64,000 nt of DNA from Njordibacter sp905182035 (GCF_047730075.1 NZ_CP159831.1:2108001-2172000), one strand, 5' to 3'. Shown: positions 26,818 to 36,282, counted from the stretch's first letter. Numbers and translations: made by a program. Notes: generated by a model from the sequence alone, not told the origin.

Positions 26818-27685
26818 TTACAGCGGAAGACACCTCATCAATTAACTGTAGCAACCCCTGCCCCAAATCCACATGCAAAGGAGGAGTATATTTGCGGCCC
26901 AAGCTAGCTTGATAGGCATATGGGGTTCGAACGTAGTGCCCAACATAGTCTGTTTCGATAAATTCAACCGCCTGTGACATCCCCAGTATTTCTGCCAATA
27001 TCTTAAGCAAGTCCATTACTCGCATTGGTTCTTGCCCTGTTAAAACGACATGTTGGTTGCGGAATTCCTCGCCAAGGGCGACTACACTTGCTCGTGCAGC
27101 ATCTTCGACATGGATATATTCACGCAGAGCTTCAGGACTACCTTCGTAACTAACTCGCCCAGTGTCCAATGCTTTTTTGACTATGCGCCACAGACCGTTG
27201 TGCCAATCAGAACGTGGCCCATAGAGGGAACCATAGCGTAGCACAGTGTAATCTAAGTCATAACGGCGTTGATATTCTTCAACAAACTGTTCAGACGCGT
27301 GTTTACTGCAACGATAGAAACCGCCTTCACGACTATGCACATAGACCGTGCTCGCATAAACATAGCGCTTGACCTCATGGTGGCGACAAGCTTCAAGCAC
27401 CATTGCATTGCCTAAGATATTCACTTTGACTGTTTCTATTGGTTTGTCAATCGCTTCGTTCAGATCAGCTATTGCAGCAAAATTGAAAACTGCTTCGCAG
27501 CCTTCAATTGCTTGACTCAATGCAGTTTCGTCAAGAATATCTGCCAAAATCATTGTTTGATCTGAACGCATCCAAGGAGAAATAGTACGATCATAAATAA
27601 GTACTTTGTAACCAGCCTCTGTTAGCTGATCGCAAACGTGCGAGCCCAGAAAACCAGAACCGCCAATCACACAGATTTTTTTCAT
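26765..27685 (-). CDS. NAD-dependent sugar epimerase/dehydratase
   Basis: About 306 residues, extended SDR: ICVIGGSGFLGSHVCDQL, FNFAAIADLNEAI, YASTVYVHSREGGFYRCSKHASE (catalytic Tyr-x3-Lys) and YGPRSDWHNGLW. The ATG at 27685 follows the dehydrogenase stop almost at once. In this block it is likely to interconvert the sugar precursor before or after the aldolase step. The substrate, free or NDP-bound, is not determinable here. Confidence 0.86.
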   Translation of the reverse strand: MKKICVIGGSGFLGSHVCDQLTEAGYKVLIYDRTISPWMRSDQTMILADILDETALSQAIEGCEAVFNFAAIADLNEAIDKPIETVKVNILGNAMVLEACRHHEVKRYVYASTVYVHSREGGFYRCSKHASEQFVEEYQRRYDLDYTVLRYGSLYGPRSDWHNGLWRIVKKALDTGRVSYEGSPEALREYIHVEDAARASVVALGEEFRNQHVVLTGQEPMRVMDLLKILAEILGMSQAVEFIETDYVGHYVRTPYAYQASLGRKYTPPLHVDLGQGLLQLIDEVSSAVNDFQKAQKDEKSDKDVS

Positions 27686-27686
27686 A

Positions 27687-28670
27687 TCAAAGCCCCTGTC
27701 TTTGTACATCATATTCTTCGTGAGGAACCCCGCCTTGCAAAGCCTGCCCAGTCAAAAAGCGCACCGCCTCTTGGGTAGCTTCTATTTCCATACGCGTACG
27801 ACAATCAACAGTCATAGAACCCATATGAGATGTAAGTATGCATCGATCGATCTGAGCAAGCGCACCAGTGTATGGTTCCTGCTCAAACACATCTATTGCC
27901 GCACCACTCAAATGCCCCCCATTCATAACCTCCACAAGATCAAGTTCATTGATAATACCTCCACGCGAGGTATTAATGATCATTGCATCGGACTTCATTT
28001 GCATAAGATGCTCTCTGCGTATCATGTTCTTAGTAGAAGCTGTTAACGGTACATGCAGACTTATAACATCCGCATGATGGTAGATTTCTTCTTTACCAAC
28101 CCATTCAATTTTTAGCTCAGGTACTAATTTCATGTCTGGATGCAAATCGTTAACTAAAATACGTGGGCTTCCAAAACCAGCAAGTCGACGTAATACCCGC
28201 CCGCCTATTCGTCCTGTGCCAATAATGCCAATAGTCACCTCAGGGATGCGCCTTCCTAAATGACGCTGCCATTCACCACGATGTAATTGTGCATTAGATA
28301 CATGCGTCATTCTTAATAAAGAAAGCATAAGCCCTATAGTTAATTCAGCCACCGCTGGTGCTGGAGCATCTGGCGTGTAGCTTACTTGAATTCCACGCCT
28401 CTTGGCGGCTAAAAGGTCTACACCATCCAGCCCAATACCTACGCGAGAAATGAATTTAAGGTTTTTTGCACAGCCCATTACCTTATCACTAATTATTTCT
28501 GTTCCTGCAATCAGCGCATCAAAATCAGTGACCATTTCCGCCAATTCTTCTTCTTTTAATTTACGGCCTAGCGGGTTAATTAAATACTCAATACCTGCGT
28601 TTTCAAGCTGCTCTATTGGCAGACGGTTTCTGTCACCAAAAGGCACTGTTGTAATAAGCACTTTGGGCAT
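27687..28670 (-). CDS. D-2-hydroxyacid dehydrogenase (phosphoglycerate dehydrogenase-like)
   Basis: 327 residues. NAD-binding GIIGTGRIGGRVLRRL, catalytic Arg in NTSRGGIIN, Glu in DVFEQEP and His in LTSHMGS, all present. The N-terminal substrate domain is SerA-like but has no ACT domain, so it is not the standard SerA. Its product or substrate would be a 2-keto acid, which links naturally to the downstream 2-keto-3-deoxy acid aldolase. A 217-bp gap separates it from the LIC12162-type gene. Confidence 0.88.
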   Translation of the reverse strand: MPKVLITTVPFGDRNRLPIEQLENAGIEYLINPLGRKLKEEELAEMVTDFDALIAGTEIISDKVMGCAKNLKFISRVGIGLDGVDLLAAKRRGIQVSYTPDAPAPAVAELTIGLMLSLLRMTHVSNAQLHRGEWQRHLGRRIPEVTIGIIGTGRIGGRVLRRLAGFGSPRILVNDLHPDMKLVPELKIEWVGKEEIYHHADVISLHVPLTASTKNMIRREHLMQMKSDAMIINTSRGGIINELDLVEVMNGGHLSGAAIDVFEQEPYTGALAQIDRCILTSHMGSMTVDCRTRMEIEATQEAVRFLTGQALQGGVPHEEYDVQRQGL

Positions 28671-28887
28671 ATCTACTCCAAAAATATTTGACTATAGCCA
28701 ATGTTATTAATTAAAAATTATAGATGTTGCCTTAACATCTTGAAAACTTCAGCAACGTAAAATGACCTTCCATCGCCATACCTATATTTTAGTGTCCGCA
28801 TGTAAAAACGCTAATACGTCAATTCATCCAAACTTGCATAGGTTGAAAAAATAAAGGTTTTCTGGACGAATCATTGGCATTAGTTAG

Positions 28888-30657
28888 CTAGATTTTGTTG
28901 TTTTTAGAAGTTGATGCCGTTTCACACAAAGCATTTTGAATACTAGTTAGCATATTTTTAGGGGCATTACAGTATTGCACTGTAAAACGTGCCAAAACTT
29001 CTTGCACAGGAAGGCTCAACCACCATCCATCTACATCATCCCAAACTTTATTCACATGTCTGGCAGCAGATTCAGGCGTTTCATGAAAAATACCAACAGA
29101 CTTTAAGTCAGCAAAATATGGAATTGCAGAAGGTCGCAAAGTACTCAATTTAGTGTCCCAAAATAGAACTGTAGGTATATTTGCAGCAAATGTCTCTAGA
29201 TAGCCTGTAGAGTTATACGTATAAACTGCCAACCTAGCGTCTCGTAATAAACCCTTCATAGTTCTAGAACCAAGGTCTAGCTGGATATTTGGGAATCGAT
29301 TTCGCCATTGACTAGCCTGCCCCCAACCATTGTCACGATCATGAAGCCGAACTAAAAGGCTGCTCCTAGTTACGTCCGCAAGATTGGATGCAAAGGTTAG
29401 GCAATTGCTGATAAAATTTTTAGACATTACCATCGTGTCGCTGGTAAGGAGATACGTTTGTTTAGGTTTCGTAAGACTTACAAATAAAAGTCTTTTTTTT
29501 GTATTAGACGAAAAATTCCTAATTTTTTGCCTTTTAAGCATACCGATAGCTCTAACTTTTTGGCAAAATGAATCAGACCACCCCCATGTCAAATATCGAT
29601 CAGATATGGCCACTTCATGTTTTTCAGCCCACGAAAACCTACAGACTCCATACAGACCGCCATGCTGCCCGTAGACAAGCGGAGCTCCATTCACTGTCTT
29701 TTCCGCGACATAGGCCATGGTTACCGTATCATACCAAAGTGCATTTGAAGTAAAAATCACCTTCGGCCTTTTTGGCCAAGATAACAGATCAGTTTGTACT
29801 TTTAACTGTTTGTATCCTTCTAGAAAAATTGTTGGAATTTGCTTAGGGATCATCGCAAGTGCAAATTCCTCAAACTTACTACTTTCTGGTATTGTCAGTT
29901 TCCAATCACGTTGATTCACATCAACTACTGCCCAAACGGGACTTGTTGATTTCCACATTTGTGGAAACTGCCCTAAACGCAATGAAAGTCTTGCCACATC
30001 AACAGTTGGTAGATATGTACTTTTCAAAAACGCATCGTTCTCTTTAACTAAATAATTTGTAAAATGTGAATAGATATTAGAAATTTTTGATCTGAATTTT
30101 CCCCGTGAAGATACCTTCTCATTTGAATGGTTCAACACCTTTTTACTACAAAAAATAGTAGGGAACTCCTCTAGAATAGATGAATAAATATAATGATTCC
30201 AATCGCAACCCTGCATAATCTCAACAAAGTGCCCCATATCATTTGGCACTAATGTGCTGTCCTTAAACTCTATTACAGTGCTAGTTAATACTTCAAAATG
30301 ACTCACTGCAACTGTTACACTTGACCACCTATCAAAAAGTATCTGTATAAACATGGCAAGCCACGGGCCTACTAATATACGCCAATAACGTACTTCTTTA
30401 TTAACACTATGTACTTGATTAAGCTTTTCAGCTAGCAGAATTAGCAACACTTCATAAAGACCATCTAAATAGAGATAGTCTGAATACAGTTTATCTTTAT
30501 CTATCCACTGGTGCTGTAAAACTTCTGCATCCATTTCACCCCAAATCGCCCTTTTATCATACAGTCGACACCATTCACCAGTAAAAAGAACTGGTCGATC
30601 AAACTTCCAAGTACGTTCATCTTCAGTGGTAATTAAATGTCTTATCTCTTTTGCCAT
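28888..30657 (-). CDS. LIC12162-type putative surface-carbohydrate transferase
   Basis: 589 residues, soluble. The opening LITTEDERTWKFDRPVLFTG..CRLYDK and the later VYGQHGGLYGVCRFSWAEKHEVAISDRYLTWGW block match my recollection of the LIC12162 (TIGR04331) transferase family, whose C terminus is GT-B-like (RDARLAVYTYNSTGYLETFAANIPTVLFWD). The family is known from Leptospira and scattered Gram-negatives and lacks a characterised reaction as far as I know. Together with the 21040 and 37368 proteins it makes three unusual surface-carbohydrate transferases in one cluster. Confidence 0.72.
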   Translation of the reverse strand: MAKEIRHLITTEDERTWKFDRPVLFTGEWCRLYDKRAIWGEMDAEVLQHQWIDKDKLYSDYLYLDGLYEVLLILLAEKLNQVHSVNKEVRYWRILVGPWLAMFIQILFDRWSSVTVAVSHFEVLTSTVIEFKDSTLVPNDMGHFVEIMQGCDWNHYIYSSILEEFPTIFCSKKVLNHSNEKVSSRGKFRSKISNIYSHFTNYLVKENDAFLKSTYLPTVDVARLSLRLGQFPQMWKSTSPVWAVVDVNQRDWKLTIPESSKFEEFALAMIPKQIPTIFLEGYKQLKVQTDLLSWPKRPKVIFTSNALWYDTVTMAYVAEKTVNGAPLVYGQHGGLYGVCRFSWAEKHEVAISDRYLTWGWSDSFCQKVRAIGMLKRQKIRNFSSNTKKRLLFVSLTKPKQTYLLTSDTMVMSKNFISNCLTFASNLADVTRSSLLVRLHDRDNGWGQASQWRNRFPNIQLDLGSRTMKGLLRDARLAVYTYNSTGYLETFAANIPTVLFWDTKLSTLRPSAIPYFADLKSVGIFHETPESAARHVNKVWDDVDGWWLSLPVQEVLARFTVQYCNAPKNMLTSIQNALCETASTSKNNKI

Positions 30658-31081
30658 TTATTTTATTTCCAATTAACTCGCGCTTACTGTTTGCTAATCT
30701 ACTATTAATAACTTAGTTAGAAATAGAAATTTAGGCAACGACCGATTTAATTATTCATTTAATTCCTAAGGCAGACGCTTATTATTTTAGATTCAAAGCC
30801 ATCCAGCAGGAACCACTTCAGAATATAGCTAGATCTAAATACTGCAGTAATAATCTACTATCTGAACTGGATTCATCGTGGCTAAGCTTCTAGCACTTTT
30901 TGATAATCTAACCGCCTAAAAACGCACTTTTGATGACCCTAGAGTTGACCAATACCTATTCATATTGACCTGTTGAAAGTCGAAAGCTGTTAATCAAGTC
31001 AGAGTTTATAGATGGGTTGTAATCTTGTGTAAGAGCCAGTCTAAATCAGTCAATGAAACAATCTTGTTTCTGATTAATGCA
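30658..31081. other. 424-bp non-coding stretch, nothing recognised
   Basis: There is no open frame of useful length on either strand, no repeat and no convincing terminator or promoter. It separates the LIC12162-type gene from the GT2 at 31082. Such a gap in an otherwise tight run could hold an internal promoter or the remains of a lost gene; I cannot identify either. Confidence 0.6.
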
Positions 31082-31717
31082 TCAAAGCGCATGAAATAGA
31101 GCCCTCAAAATCCGCCAGTTAGAGTCTAGTATTTGACCAAAGCGAGGGGTATCCATTCGATCACGGGTTAGAATTGGAATCTGTACAATAGCTTTTTGTT
31201 CCCTTGCTGCATAGATAGCCATTTCCGTGCCAACAGAACCATAAGCATCAAAATGACCAAGTGAACTGTAAAGCTCCATCCTATATGCTTTCATCCCACA
31301 CAGCGGATCACGAATACCCCAAAATAGACCCGAAATAATACCAAACACATGTTCAGAAAAGCGTTGCATTTTATCACGCACGCCTACGATTACATCAGCG
31401 CCATCATCTAGTGCAACGATAAAAACCGGAAGCAAATTCGGATTATGCTGTCCATCTGCGTCCATAGTTAATGCAAAGTCACACCCTTTGTTATGTGCGC
31501 ATAGAAAACCAGAATTCAACGCAGCATCGTAGCCTAAATTACTGTCGTGACTTACCACTTCAGCACCAGCCTCTATTGCAATTTGGGCAGTTTGGTCAGT
31601 ACAACCATCATCAATAACTATAGGAATACCATACTGAACAACAGCACACACGATATTTTTAATGGTAGCGCCTTCGTTGTAAGCTGGGATGATAATCGCT
31701 AAGCGAGATCGGTCCAT
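31082..31717 (-). CDS. GT2 glycosyltransferase, DPM1/polyprenol-P type
   Basis: 211 residues. LAIIIPAYNEGATIKNI, VIDDGCTDQTAQIA and LTMDADGQHNPNLLPVF (DxD) place it in the polyprenyl-phosphate mannose synthase-like GT2 group, without a C-terminal membrane anchor. It overlaps the neuB-like stop by 19 bp, so it is coupled to it. Specificity unknown. Confidence 0.88.
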   Translation of the reverse strand: MDRSRLAIIIPAYNEGATIKNIVCAVVQYGIPIVIDDGCTDQTAQIAIEAGAEVVSHDSNLGYDAALNSGFLCAHNKGCDFALTMDADGQHNPNLLPVFIVALDDGADVIVGVRDKMQRFSEHVFGIISGLFWGIRDPLCGMKAYRMELYSSLGHFDAYGSVGTEMAIYAAREQKAIVQIPILTRDRMDTPRFGQILDSNWRILRALFHAL

Positions 31718-32778
31718 CGAAGATGCTCCCCAATACCAATTTTTCGTGTTGTCTGCTTACCAATTAATTTATCCATTTCGTATGGTGGAAGTCCGTCAGT
31801 CGGACACGGTCGCAATACCGTTAAGTGGTCTCGCGTTAAAATACTACCCATCTCAAGGCTTATATTTGCTCGTATCGCACGGCGCTGCAGGATCACTGTT
31901 TCTTTTTCATTGCCCTCAACTTTTTTTATACCTTCTCCAAGCGCGTTTTCTAATTCACGTGTACGATCGACCATATCACGCCAGAATTTCTTATCCATAG
32001 AAAAGGCATGGTCTGGTCCAGTCCGCTGGACATCATCGGTAAAGTGCTTTTCAATCATGCGCGCGCCTAATGTCACTGCTCCAAGCACGGTTGCATGCCC
32101 CGGCGTGTGATCACTTAAGCCTAAGACCAGATTTGGAAACATTTCACTATATACTCGCAACACATGCAGTTGTATAAATTTGAAGTTTTCTAAACTAGCA
32201 GTGTAATTTGTATTACATTGCATCAGACACAACATAGGGTTAAGCGCAAGTGCGGCGGATACAGCCCTCACAACATCATCTATTTTTGAAGCACCAGTAG
32301 CCATGATTAAGGGCTTTTGCTTTAAAGCAATATATTCAATCATTTCAATCCATGTGATATCGCCAGAACCTAGCTTATATGCAGAAACATAGGGATCAAC
32401 ATGGTCAACGATATCTAATGCATAAGGGCTCGTAAAGAAAGCGACACCAGCATCATCACATGTTTCTTTCAAAACTGGGGTCCAGTCTTGACTTACTGAT
32501 GCGCCCTTATAAACTTCAAATACAGATTTTCTCCAACTGGCTTGATGGGATTGTGGGCCCTCTAGCGATTTAAAACCAACATCACTTACAATTGTTTCAG
32601 CTCGAAAGTGCTGAAACTTAGCTGCATCAGCACCTGCCTCTGCAGCTAAATAAATAAGCTCTTTTGCTCGCCCAAGTTCACCATCGTGGTTAGCAGATAT
32701 GTCAGCTATAAAATAGGTTGGGTATTCTAAGCCAATTTCCCTCCCTTGAATTTCAAGTATTGAATTAGGATTTTTCAT
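31699..32778 (-). CDS. NeuB-family nonulosonate synthase
   Basis: About 359 residues. N-terminal TIM barrel (YFIADISANHDGELGRAKELI, AGADAAKFQ, YKLGSGDITWIEMIEY, LGLSDHTPGH, ARMIEKHFTDD) and a C-terminal SAF/antifreeze-like domain (RRAIRANISLEMGSILTRDHL). These enzymes condense PEP with a hexosamine-type sugar to give sialic, legionaminic or pseudaminic acid. ATG at 32778 overlaps the rmlD-like stop. Which acid it makes is unclear: pseB and pseF are nearby but no pseC, pseG or pseH. Confidence 0.9.
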   Translation of the reverse strand: MKNPNSILEIQGREIGLEYPTYFIADISANHDGELGRAKELIYLAAEAGADAAKFQHFRAETIVSDVGFKSLEGPQSHQASWRKSVFEVYKGASVSQDWTPVLKETCDDAGVAFFTSPYALDIVDHVDPYVSAYKLGSGDITWIEMIEYIALKQKPLIMATGASKIDDVVRAVSAALALNPMLCLMQCNTNYTASLENFKFIQLHVLRVYSEMFPNLVLGLSDHTPGHATVLGAVTLGARMIEKHFTDDVQRTGPDHAFSMDKKFWRDMVDRTRELENALGEGIKKVEGNEKETVILQRRAIRANISLEMGSILTRDHLTVLRPCPTDGLPPYEMDKLIGKQTTRKIGIGEHLRWTDLA

Positions 32779-33643
32779 AATAGTCTTCAGCAGATTTTTT
32801 AATTTCATCACTCAAACGAGGAAGCTTTATACCAAATAACTTTTCAAATTTAGAGCAATCCATACGCATGTCTTTTGGTCTATAAGCATGTAAAAAAGTT
32901 ACCTCTGAAGAATCAATGCGAAACATAGTGTTCACTGGAAGCCCTAATTTTTCTGCAAACTCAAAGTCAAAATCAGCCTTACTCATTCCATCGCTTGAAC
33001 CCAAGTTATATACTCCAACTGGCTTATTACGGATAACGAGTTCAATCATCTCAACCAGAGTGTTCATGGATAGTGGGCTAAATACCACGTCTGTTAATAC
33101 TTGCACGTTCCTACTGTTTATTAAAGATGTGTACACCCAATCTGTCAAACTTTCTCGATAATTCACTTTACTCCGTCCAACAAAATTCGTGCGTAATATA
33201 GTGCTTTTTACCTGTGCAGCTGCAATTTCGCCCGCATATTTGGTCAGTGCATAATTATTCGTTAAAGTTACGTTATTTTCAGTATGTGGTCCATCTCCAT
33301 CGTATACTTGGTCGGTAGAGATTTGAATTAGATGGCAGGGCGCGAATGACTGATTGATCCATCGAGCAAGATTTTCCACAGTTCGCGTATTAGCTAGATA
33401 GCCTGCATGCGCCTGCTGTTGACAGATTTCAACACTTGTTAGTCCTACCAGATTAACTATTATGGTAGGCTCAATCTGCGTCAAAAACTCGCAAGTCGTA
33501 TCCCAATCATCCACATCAAATGTAAAATCCGCAGTCCCTTTTTTTCTTGCTTGAGTAACAATATTATGATGGCCTGCCTTCAAATAAGGAACCAGAGTCG
33601 AACCTAGCAAACCCGTGGCACCTAATATTAGTATTTTATTCAT
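32765..33643 (-). CDS. RmlD-like sugar-nucleotide reductase
   Basis: 292 residues. ILILGATGLLGSTLVPYL, NLVGLTSVEICQQ, ISTDQVYDGDGPHTE and the NYALTKYAGE catalytic Tyr/Lys are typical of dTDP-4-dehydrorhamnose reductase and its relatives. No rmlA/B/C set is present in the window, so it probably reduces another keto-sugar. It is translationally coupled to the NeuB-family gene. Confidence 0.85.
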   Translation of the reverse strand: MNKILILGATGLLGSTLVPYLKAGHHNIVTQARKKGTADFTFDVDDWDTTCEFLTQIEPTIIVNLVGLTSVEICQQQAHAGYLANTRTVENLARWINQSFAPCHLIQISTDQVYDGDGPHTENNVTLTNNYALTKYAGEIAAAQVKSTILRTNFVGRSKVNYRESLTDWVYTSLINSRNVQVLTDVVFSPLSMNTLVEMIELVIRNKPVGVYNLGSSDGMSKADFDFEFAEKLGLPVNTMFRIDSSEVTFLHAYRPKDMRMDCSKFEKLFGIKLPRLSDEIKKSAEDYYEKS

Positions 33644-33755
33644 ATAAATAACTTTGCATCCTGAATACTGTCTTACAACGGAGAATCACTAATTTGACAA
33701 AACTTCCCAGCCTTAAAATAGTTGTTATTAGAAAATCTTCCATTTTCCTTCCACA

Positions 33756-34136
33756 TCAATCAGACTTCATGATGACTGAATGTATTTCTGAACAAAAATG
33801 GGTGTGAACAAGAGTTGACTGAATTTTATCTATACTGCCTATAAAGCCATTTTCAAATTCATGCATCAGCACATCAGAAACCTTATTGGCTTGCAATGAA
33901 ACGGCAAAACTTCTATAAATGTCCTGGACATCAGTCCCAAATGGCCACTCAGAAATAACTTTTGCTCCACACAATAAGTTCATTTTTTCAATAGATGAAT
34001 TTGTAAAAAGATGCGTATGGCCACTGGACAACTAACGAGGAAAAATATCTTTAAAAATATTTTCCAGTATTGCTGATAACGAAAACATTGGAACACTATA
34101 AAATAAATAGCTCGCCTCACTTAGCTTAAATGCATC
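33756..34136 (-). pseudogene. Methyltransferase C-terminal remnant cut by an IS3 element
   Basis: Minus-strand reading gives DAFKLSEASYLFYSVPMFSL..DIFPR, then TAG at 34032-34034 where relatives have Gln (CAG to TAG), then LSSGHTHLFTNSSIEKMNLL..SEWPFGTD. The missing preceding segment (VIEHLRNPQKFFD) is on the far side of the IS at 35357-35407, in frame once one copy of the 3-bp target duplication is removed. The SAM-binding N terminus is absent altogether. It is a dead class I methyltransferase fragment. Confidence 0.8.
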
Positions 34137-34200
34137 TGATGCGCACCCAGTTTAATAGACACTCCAATTGGTTACAATGTAACGCAATAGGAGGCCAACA

Positions 34201-34494
34201 ATGGCAGGCGAACGATACACCCAAGAGTTTAAAATTGCTGCGGTTAAGCAAATCACCCAAGAAGGGCATTCAATTCCAGACGTCGCCAGAAGGCTCGGAA
34301 TTACCACTAAAAGTCTTTATAACTGGCGAACAAGGTACGGCGATAATGCGCCAGAGTATGAAGCCAACCAAGCTCAAGAAGGCGAGTTAAAACGCCTTAA
34401 AGCCGAATTAAAGCGTGTCACTCAGGAGCGTGACATATTAAAGGAGGCCGCCGTGTTCTTTGCAAACGAGTCGAAGAAAAATACACGTTTATAA
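34201..34494 (+). CDS. IS3-family transposase OrfA
   Basis: 97 residues. Helix-turn-helix region (YTQEFKIAAVKQITQEGHSI then PDVARRLGITTKSLYNW) followed by a Leu-rich coiled coil (EGELKRLKAELKRVTQERDIL). It binds the element's terminal repeats. AAGAAAAATA near its end, in a frame shift of -1 to orfB, is a plausible ribosomal slippage point. Confidence 0.93.
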   Translation: MAGERYTQEFKIAAVKQITQEGHSIPDVARRLGITTKSLYNWRTRYGDNAPEYEANQAQEGELKRLKAELKRVTQERDILKEAAVFFANESKKNTRL

Positions 34495-34517
34495 AGTCTC
34501 GTAATGACCGTTTTCCA

Positions 34518-35338
34518 GTGACTTTGATGTGTAAAGTACTCAAGGTACACCGCAGCGGCTACTACGCCTGGTTGCGAGATCCGCAATGTCAGCGCAAGAA
34601 GGACGACGCATATCTGCTTGGCTACGTTAAACAGTTTTGGCTAGAAAGTGGTGGTGTTTATGGTTACCATAAAATCACCAAGGATATGAAGGTATTGGGC
34701 GAAACCTGTGGTCGAAACCGTATACTTAGACTCATGAAGGGCGCTGGCATTAGTGCCCAAAGAGGCTACAAGAGACGCGCCAGTTACAAATCTGGTGAGA
34801 TCTCTATGATCGCCGAGAACCATCTTAACCGTGAGTTTTCGGTTCCCAAGCCTAATCTCGCTTGGGTAACGGACATTACGTACATCCGCACACATGAAGG
34901 CTGGTTGTTCTAGATTTGTATTCTCGCTCAGTAATTGGTTGGTCTATGAGTGATCGCATTAATACGGATTTAGCACTCGGTGCGTTAACAATGGCTTGCT
35001 GGAGACGCAGAGATCACGCTGGCGTGGTCGTTCATTCTGATCAAGGGTGCCAGTATACTAGCTACGAGTGGCGCAGCATGCTCAAAGCAAATGGCTTAAA
35101 GGCCAGCATGAGTCGACGCGGTAACTGTCACGATAATGCATGTGCAGAAAGCTTTTTTAGCTTACTGAAAAAAGAACGGATTAGACGCCGCACATACCCA
35201 ACTAGGGAAGCTGCGAAATCCGATGTGTTCAATTATATTGAACTGTTTTACAATCCAACACGACGCCATGGAAATAACGGTGACTTGTCACCCATGGAGT
35301 TTGAAAATAACTATTTTAGGAACCAAGCGGGTGTCTAG
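34518..35338 (+). pseudogene. IS3-family transposase OrfB (frame disrupted)
   Basis: The rve-type DDE transposase is in two frames: 34518-34913 ends EGWLF-stop and 34916-35338 resumes SRSVIGWSMSDRI. Relatives have GWLYLAVVLDLYSRSVIGW there, so a deletion of about 11 bp is the likely cause. The first DDE Asp is in WVTDITYI, the second in VVHSDQGCQYTS and the Glu lies in CHDNACAESFFSLLK. The frame is open upstream of 34518 toward orfA, as expected for a frameshift fusion. Confidence 0.88.
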
Positions 35339-35407
35339 AAAAATGGGTGCGTATCAATCAAAGAATTTTTGTGGATTCCTTAAATGTTCGATAACGTTGT
35401 TTTTCAA

Positions 35408-36100
35408 TTATATCACCCCATTATTTACAATACTAAATAGCAACTCTGCACGCTTCCAATCATCTTCTGTGTCAATATCAATAACTCGCCAATTTGGTAT
35501 AGGGTAGCCTAGCCCATCAGTGTGCATTTTTTTATGCTCAAGCCATGCATTGGTTTGGCCCCAATAGAATTGCCCAGCATCATGGTAAGTTTTTTCTAAA
35601 TCCTGCGTGCGGGATAGCTCACTCTCTGGGTTTAAAAATTGCATCCTACCACTCGATAGGCGACGCATTGCACGCTGCACTGGATGAGCGAATTCAGTCA
35701 CGGGGTAAATAAAATCTGCATCTTGCGCCTGCAAATCAGTTAAAGTTGCAATCAAATCATCTGCTGATATAAATGGCGAACACGGAAATATGCAACAGAC
35801 GTAGTCAACAAACCATCCAATATCTAGACAAGCTCTTATTGCATGGGCAATGACGGGGACGATTGGCGTGAACTCGTCAGCGAGGCTATCAGGACGCTTA
35901 AAAGGCGTTTCTGCTCCCCATAATCTTGCAATCTTGGCAATCTCTTCATCATCAGTCGAGACAATTATATGATCAAAAAGGCCACAGCCCTTTGCAGCTA
36001 TAATTGCGTGGGCAATCATTGGCTTGTCAGCAAACCCTTTTATATTCTTTCGCTGGATACGCTTGCTGCCACCACGGCCTGGAATAATAGCAATATTCAT
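35408..36100 (-). CDS. pseF: Pseudaminic acid cytidylyltransferase
   Basis: 230 residues. Opening IIPGRGGSKRIQRKNIKGF (the usual ARGGS reads GRGGS), VSTDDEEIAKIA, GAETPFKRPDSLADEFTPI and the C-terminal NWRVIDIDTEDDWKRAE match PseF, which transfers CMP to pseudaminic acid. It is 182 bp after pseB. The stop is followed immediately by the methyltransferase remnant. PseF identity is stronger than NeuA from the N-terminal block. Confidence 0.88.
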   Translation of the reverse strand: MNIAIIPGRGGSKRIQRKNIKGFADKPMIAHAIIAAKGCGLFDHIIVSTDDEEIAKIARLWGAETPFKRPDSLADEFTPIVPVIAHAIRACLDIGWFVDYVCCIFPCSPFISADDLIATLTDLQAQDADFIYPVTEFAHPVQRAMRRLSSGRMQFLNPESELSRTQDLEKTYHDAGQFYWGQTNAWLEHKKMHTDGLGYPIPNWRVIDIDTEDDWKRAELLFSIVNNGVI

Positions 36101-36282
36101 TTGTAATTAGTCCTGATATTTGAAAAAAGTGCCCCAGTCAAAATGGTAAGCTAGAAATGGCCGACAGTTTTCTCTAAAATTTGCATTACAAGGGCCTTAG
36201 ATGTGGGAGCATAAGCATCACACCGAAACAACACACCTATACCGGCTTGGTTAATGCTTTAATGATTTTAACAAACGATGGT
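36101..36282. other. 182-bp spacer between pseB and pseF with a possible gene scrap
   Basis: Minus-strand frame shows about 30 codons (AGIGVLFRCDAYAPTSKA.. to a stop) without a start. FRCDA at this point is reminiscent of the PseG N-terminus (VLFR-D), the enzyme that would be expected between these genes, but the match is too short to assign. Nothing else is seen. Confidence 0.25.

Larger units (their letters stand above)
34137..35356 (+). mobile_element. IS3-family insertion sequence (defective)
   Basis: A 1220-bp element bounded by imperfect inverted repeats TGATGCGCACCCA (left) and TGATACGCACCCA (right, complement), which extend about 26 bp. ATC is repeated at both flanks (34134-34136 and 35357-35359) as a 3-bp target duplication. 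It carries orfA and orfB in the usual overlapping arrangement. orfB is interrupted, so autonomous transposition is unlikely. It interrupts a methyltransferase remnant. Confidence 0.9.

Noticed and set aside
28718..28801. 27-codon open frame after the LIC12162-type gene (minus strand)
   Set aside because: It has an ATG and stop but no recognisable similarity or ribosome binding site; the length is expected by chance.
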